Below, one piece after another: positions 17,344-19,903 of a stretch of 19,903 nt of DNA. Below the pieces are notes generated by a model. It made no database searches. It worked only from the letters and a program-made list of their open reading frames with translations, and was not told the DNA's origin. The translations under genes and the position numbers were made by a program. Origin of the DNA: Pseudomonadota bacterium (GTDB lineage: Bacteria; Pseudomonadota; Gammaproteobacteria; Burkholderiales; JABEVD01); contig JAJZPK010000020.1 of assembly GCA_021811205.1 (NCBI GenBank), positions 1-19,903 on the forward strand, given 5' to 3'. Every line of letters starts with the position of its first letter. Position 1 is the first letter of the stretch.

Positions 17344-18546
17344 TTAGAACTGGTAGATAGCTTCCAGCGCATAGGTCATCTGAGAGCTTGTTCCCGTGCC
17401 GTCAGCCTTCAGAAAGTAATTTCCGCTCGACTTGTCCTGGCGGATTTCAGCGCGCAACTCCGTGCTCTTGACGGGTGCAAAACCGAGTGTGAAGGTATTT
17501 GACTTCAGTCGCTGCGAAATTCCGGACCGGAACCCCTGAGGATCGTCGAAATTCTCGTTGCGGTAGGCTACGCGCCATTGATCGGTTATGTGATAATTCG
17601 CATAGAGCGCCAGGGAATGCCATTTTGCATTGACCGTAGTTCCCAGTCCCCCGACGGGCTGCCCATACAGGATGTTAGTTGACGCGAGCGAGGCACTATC
17701 CTGCTTGGCAGTGGCATAATCGGCCACCAGCGTCAGCTTGGAAGTGGCATTGACGGTTCCCACCATGTCGAGATAGCTTCCCGTTCCGGGCATCGCGGAC
17801 ATCATCCCCTTGCCCTGATAATAGGACGTGTTGAGGGAGAACATGCTGTTCGGCGCGATGTCGATGCCGAGTTCGGCTGTTTTGCCGTTCGTCGCAGAAT
17901 TAACCTGGTCGAAGCCGTTGTTGACGCCGGCGATCAAGGTCAGGTAGTCCGTCGCCACATAAGTGGCGCGCACGCCGGTATGCGTATAAGGCCCCCATCC
18001 GAACATCCATGCGCGCGTGTAGTTGAAGTTGGACGGGCTCGTGATGAGCTCGGCGCCGGCGAGCGTCGCGAACTTGCCTGCGATGACAGTCAGAGGACCC
18101 GTCGCATAGCTGCCATAGGCCTGCGTCAGGTCGAACGAATGCGAAGAAGTGTTCGACCCAAGACCCGATGAGGCGACTGTCGCCGCATCCTGGCCTGCCG
18201 TAATGTTGACGTAGCCTCCGAAACCTTCCTTGGGCTGTTTGGCTATGATCACTGCAAACTGCTGCATATTGAAGGCGCTGTAATCCTTGCCTTGCGTGGC
18301 ACCTTGCGTGTCGAAAATATGCGAATTGCCTGCTGTGCCGCCCACGATGGGCCCAGCCGCAGAATTTGTGAACAGTCCCGTGCTGTTCAAGTTGTTGTAA
18401 GCGACATCGAAATATCCTGTCAGGGAAATTCCCGAAGTATCCAGAACCTGAGAAAGCGTCGGGATCGAAGCACTGTTGTCGGCCATGGCGATCGACGGAA
18501 TCGATATGACGCCGGCAAGGATGAGAGAAGAGGTCAATTTGTTCAC
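17344..18546 (-). CDS. Outer-membrane beta-barrel porin (OmpL-like/BBP2 type)
   Basis: This 400-residue protein has a signal peptide (MNKLTSSLILAGVISIPSIAMA, cleavage after residue 22). The rest is rich in Gly, Ser, Thr and alternating amphipathic strands, and it ends in aromatic YQF, as outer-membrane barrels do. SLTGYFDVAYNNL (about 36-48), VIIAKQPKEGFGGYVNITAGQD (split around 98-119) and the W-R-V-A-YRNENFDDPQGFR region near 330-350 fit the putative beta-barrel porin-2 family. The start is GTG at 18546, as no closer ATG keeps the signal peptide; upstream GAGAG is a weak, distant ribosome-binding site. It is the first gene of the glnK-amtB unit. The substrate is unknown; a channel letting ammonium or small nitrogen compounds through the outer membrane is inferred from context. 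Confidence 0.9.
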   Translation of the reverse strand: MNKLTSSLILAGVISIPSIAMADNSASIPTLSQVLDTSGISLTGYFDVAYNNLNSTGLFTNSAAGPIVGGTAGNSHIFDTQGATQGKDYSAFNMQQFAVIIAKQPKEGFGGYVNITAGQDAATVASSGLGSNTSSHSFDLTQAYGSYATGPLTVIAGKFATLAGAELITSPSNFNYTRAWMFGWGPYTHTGVRATYVATDYLTLIAGVNNGFDQVNSATNGKTAELGIDIAPNSMFSLNTSYYQGKGMMSAMPGTGSYLDMVGTVNATSKLTLVADYATAKQDSASLASTNILYGQPVGGLGTTVNAKWHSLALYANYHITDQWRVAYRNENFDDPQGFRSGISQRLKSNTFTLGFAPVKSTELRAEIRQDKSSGNYFLKADGTGTSSQMTYALEAIYQF

Positions 18547-18592
18547 AGTGATAACTCTCTTTTATGTGGATAAAAAAACTACATCCACTTTT

Positions 18593-18610
18593 AAGCAGAT
18601 ACCGTGCCAA
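18593..18610 (-). promoter_or_regulatory. Sigma-54 (RpoN) promoter for porin-glnK-amtB
   Basis: Minus-strand sequence TTGGCACGGTATCTGCTT matches the -24/-12 consensus (TGGCACG-N4-TTGCT) at all but one position. The invariant GG (18608-18607) and GC (18596-18595) have the correct ten bases between them. Transcription would start near 18583, giving a leader of about 37 bases before the porin GTG at 18546. The position upstream of glnK-amtB and the upstream enhancer-like sites support it. Confidence 0.9.
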
Positions 18611-18615
18611 CAATA

Positions 18616-18645
18616 ATTATATATAGATTACAATATGTTGCTTAA
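18616..18645 (-). promoter_or_regulatory. Possible sigma-70 promoter just upstream of the sigma-54 site
   Basis: A perfect TATAAT lies at 18621-18616 on the minus strand, with TTAAGC 18 bases upstream (18645-18640), a poor -35. If used, transcription would begin near 18609, inside the -24 element. That would resemble the two-promoter arrangement known at E. coli glnA. The region is AT-rich, so a chance match is quite possible. Confidence 0.3.
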
Positions 18646-18648
18646 TTT

Positions 18649-18670
18649 TTACGGCTTGATATCGAAAAAA
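18649..18670 (-). promoter_or_regulatory. IHF-like site between enhancer and sigma-54 promoter
   Basis: Minus strand TATCAAGCCGTAA (18661-18649) matches the IHF core WATCAANNNNTTR at eight of nine fixed positions. A run of six T (18670-18665) lies just upstream, as in many IHF sites. It sits around -70 relative to the predicted start, where IHF typically bends DNA between NtrC and RNA polymerase-sigma-54. Confidence 0.5.
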
Positions 18671-18671
18671 C

Positions 18672-18708
18672 TGACTCTTATTGGTGCGCCGTGCACCACA
18701 ATCGGGCA
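18672..18708. promoter_or_regulatory. Two NtrC-like enhancer sites
   Basis: Against the NtrC consensus TGCACC-N5-GGTGCA, site B (18692-18708) reads TGCACC-ACAAT-CGGGCA (ten of twelve). Site A (18672-18688) reads TGACTC-TTATT-GGTGCG (eight of twelve). Their centres are 20 bases apart, about two helical turns, and lie about 97 and 117 bases upstream of the predicted sigma-54 start. The inner half-sites also form the palindrome GGTGC-N5-GCACC (18683-18697). Confidence 0.6.
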
Positions 18709-18727
18709 TGGCCGGAAATGGGAATTT

Positions 18728-18736
18728 TGCTACACT
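18728..18736 (+). promoter_or_regulatory. Candidate extended -10 promoter for ubiK
   Basis: The plus strand reads TG-C-TACACT (18728-18736), an extended -10 with a hexamer matching TATAAT at four of six positions. A start near 18743 would leave a leader of about 18 bases that includes the AAGGAGG ribosome-binding site. No -35 is evident. It is divergent from the porin promoter and about 20 bases from the NtrC-like sites. Confidence 0.4.
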
Positions 18737-18760
18737 TGAAAATCGATACAAGGAGGAATC

Positions 18761-19009
18761 ATGATCAATCAGAAACTGTTCGACGAAATCGGCGCAAAGG
18801 TGAGTGAAGTGATGGCATCGAGCCCCGCCAAGGATGTTGAAAAGAATGTCAGGGCAATGCTTGCCGGCATGTTCTCGAAACTGGATCTCGTGACGCGCGA
18901 GGAATTCGACGTGCAGAAGGAAGTGCTGCTGAGGACCCGTGAAAAACTGGGGCATCTGGAAGAGCGCATAGCAATGCTCGAGAAGGCTGCCTTGGCGCCG
19001 GAGGAATAA
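18761..19009 (+). CDS. ubiK: UbiK, ubiquinone biosynthesis accessory factor (YqiC/BMFP family)
   Basis: This 82-residue protein matches the BMFP (YqiC) family. An N-terminal amphipathic segment (MINQKLFDEIGAKVSEVM) is followed by AKDVEKNVRAMLAGMFSKLD (23-42), LVTREEFDVQKEVL (43-56) and a C-terminal coiled coil (about 57-76), which drives trimerisation. In E. coli and Salmonella, UbiK binds UbiJ and supports aerobic ubiquinone synthesis in the soluble Ubi complex. Length is usual for the family. It has a near-perfect Shine-Dalgarno (AAGGAGGAATC before ATG). comM follows 9 bases after its stop, an arrangement I recall from other betaproteobacteria. Confidence 0.93.
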   Translation: MINQKLFDEIGAKVSEVMASSPAKDVEKNVRAMLAGMFSKLDLVTREEFDVQKEVLLRTREKLGHLEERIAMLEKAALAPEE

Positions 19010-19018
19010 TCAACAGTC

Positions 19019-19903
19019 ATGGGACTGGCGGTCCTGTACAGCAGGGCGCTTTACGGACTGGATGCCCCGCTCGTGACCGTGGAAGCGCACATCGGATCCG
19101 GACTGCCTGCCTTCACCATCGTCGGCCTCCCGGAACTCGAGGTCAGGGAAAGCCGCGACAGGGTTAGATCCGCGCTGCTCAACAGCAGGTTCGGCTTCCC
19201 GTCCAGACGGATCACGGTGAATCTCGCCCCGGCCGATCTCCCCAAGGAAAGCGGCCGGTTCGATCTGCCGATTGCAATCGGCATTCTCGCCGCATCCGGG
19301 CAGATCCCAAAGAACAGGCTTGCCGAATACGAATTCGCCGGGGAGCTTGCGCTCTCGGGCGAATTGAGACCGGTCAAGGGCGTGCTCGTGATGACGCTCA
19401 ATGCAAAAAGGGACGGACGCGCTTTCATCCTGCCTTCCGAAAATGCACCTGAGGCGGCCATCGTCAAATCCGCCGCGATCCACCCTGCAAGAACGCTTGC
19501 CGAAGTCTGCGGCCATCTCACCCAGATCGCGCCCATTCCGGAATTCATGGGCAGCCCTGAAACGAGGAAGGTTGTCTATCCGGATTTTTCTGAAATCAGG
19601 GGACAGGCACATGCGAGACGTGCTTCAGAAATCGCGGCTGCCGGCAATCACAGCCTGCTCATGATCGGCCCACCGGGCACCGGAAAATCCATGCTCGCAT
19701 CCCGCTTCCCAGGCATATTGCCTGAAATGACCGAGATCGAGGCGCTCGAATCGGCAGCGATCCATTCTCTTTCGAATTCGGGATTCGATCCCGCATCATG
19801 GGGCAGGCGGCCTTTCCGTGCGCCCCATCACACATCGTCCGCGGCCGCCATGGTCGGGGGAGGAACTCATCCGAAGCCAGGCGAAATCTCGCTTGCCCAT
19901 TGC
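19019..19903 (+). CDS. comM: ComM/YifB magnesium-chelatase-like AAA+ helicase (partial, 3' end outside window)
   Basis: The frame is open from the ATG at 19019 to the right edge (295 residues) with no stop, so the C-terminal part is missing; full proteins are about 500 residues. The N-terminal domain shows VEAHIGSGLPAFTIVGLP (21-38), ESRDRVRSALLNS (44-56), VNLAPADLPKESGRFDLP (67-84) and GELALSGELRPVKG (108-121), all typical of YifB/ComM. The AAA+ domain begins near 190, with Walker A GPPGTGKS (217-224) and RPFRAPHHTSS (264-274). ComM is a hexameric branch-migration helicase that helps integrate DNA during natural transformation in gamma- and betaproteobacteria. GGAGG lies 14 bases before the ATG, rather far, so coupling to ubiK is likely. 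Confidence 0.94.
   Translation, partial: MGLAVLYSRALYGLDAPLVTVEAHIGSGLPAFTIVGLPELEVRESRDRVRSALLNSRFGFPSRRITVNLAPADLPKESGRFDLPIAIGILAASGQIPKNRLAEYEFAGELALSGELRPVKGVLVMTLNAKRDGRAFILPSENAPEAAIVKSAAIHPARTLAEVCGHLTQIAPIPEFMGSPETRKVVYPDFSEIRGQAHARRASEIAAAGNHSLLMIGPPGTGKSMLASRFPGILPEMTEIEALESAAIHSLSNSGFDPASWGRRPFRAPHHTSSAAAMVGGGTHPKPGEISLAHC

Noticed and set aside
18566..18588. Inverted repeat GTGGAT...ATCCAC near the predicted sigma-54 start
   Set aside because: The stem is only six bases with an 11-base loop, and the predicted start falls within one arm, so the transcript would not contain the full hairpin; probably chance.
18683..18697. Palindrome GGTGC-N5-GCACC as a single NtrC site
   Set aside because: The half-sites are in the reverse order to the NtrC consensus (GCACC-N5-GGTGC); I interpret it instead as the inner halves of two neighbouring sites.

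Overview
The window looks like chromosomal DNA of a betaproteobacterium, probably of the Nitrosomonadales/Gallionellaceae/Sulfuricellaceae kind. This is inferred from protein families and gene order, not from a search. The supporting signs are a Thiobacillus/Acidithiobacillus-type glutamate-cysteine ligase beside an E. coli-type GshB, a metX-metW pair, an incomplete PTS (EIIA-Man family, HPr and EI without sugar-specific EIIB/EIIC), a DUF3422 protein and a UbiK-ComM pair. Coding density is very high. No gene-free stretch exceeds about 215 bases. I saw no tRNA, rRNA, CRISPR array, insertion sequence or prophage gene.

Region 1 (24-7396, minus strand) is a tightly packed run of eight genes, in transcription order gshA-gshB-apbE-EIIA(Man)-ptsH-ptsI-metX-metW. 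Neighbours overlap by 4-20 bases, except for a 55-base gap after apbE. It joins glutathione synthesis, a flavin-transfer lipoprotein, a regulatory-type phosphorelay and the acyl-homoserine step of methionine synthesis.

Region 2 (7454-10328) holds ybiT, an ABC-F translation factor on the plus strand, transcribed divergently from gshA. It converges on, and overlaps the end of, a DUF3422 membrane-anchored protein on the minus strand.

Region 3 (10406-15329, plus strand) is a four-gene efflux operon of the YbhGFSR type: a membrane-fusion adaptor, a fused double ABC ATPase and two ABC-2 permeases, all overlapping or abutting. A hairpin containing the ybhR stop codon follows. It also contains the stop codon of a convergent 57-residue two-helix membrane protein (15344-15517, minus).

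Region 4 (15344-18610, minus strand) is a nitrogen-uptake cluster: an outer-membrane beta-barrel porin, glnK and amtB, then a clear Rho-independent terminator and the small membrane protein. Upstream of the porin I read a near-perfect sigma-54 promoter, an IHF-like site and two NtrC-like sites about 100-120 bases upstream. The porin, PII protein and ammonium transporter are therefore probably induced together under nitrogen limitation.

Region 5 (18761-19903, plus strand) holds ubiK, a ubiquinone-synthesis accessory factor, followed 9 bases later by comM/yifB, which runs off the right edge.

Most genes belong to known families. The least described items are the nitrogen-controlled porin-glnK-amtB unit with its full enhancer architecture, the 57-residue membrane protein beside it, and the long operon that ties an orphan PTS to glutathione and methionine synthesis.
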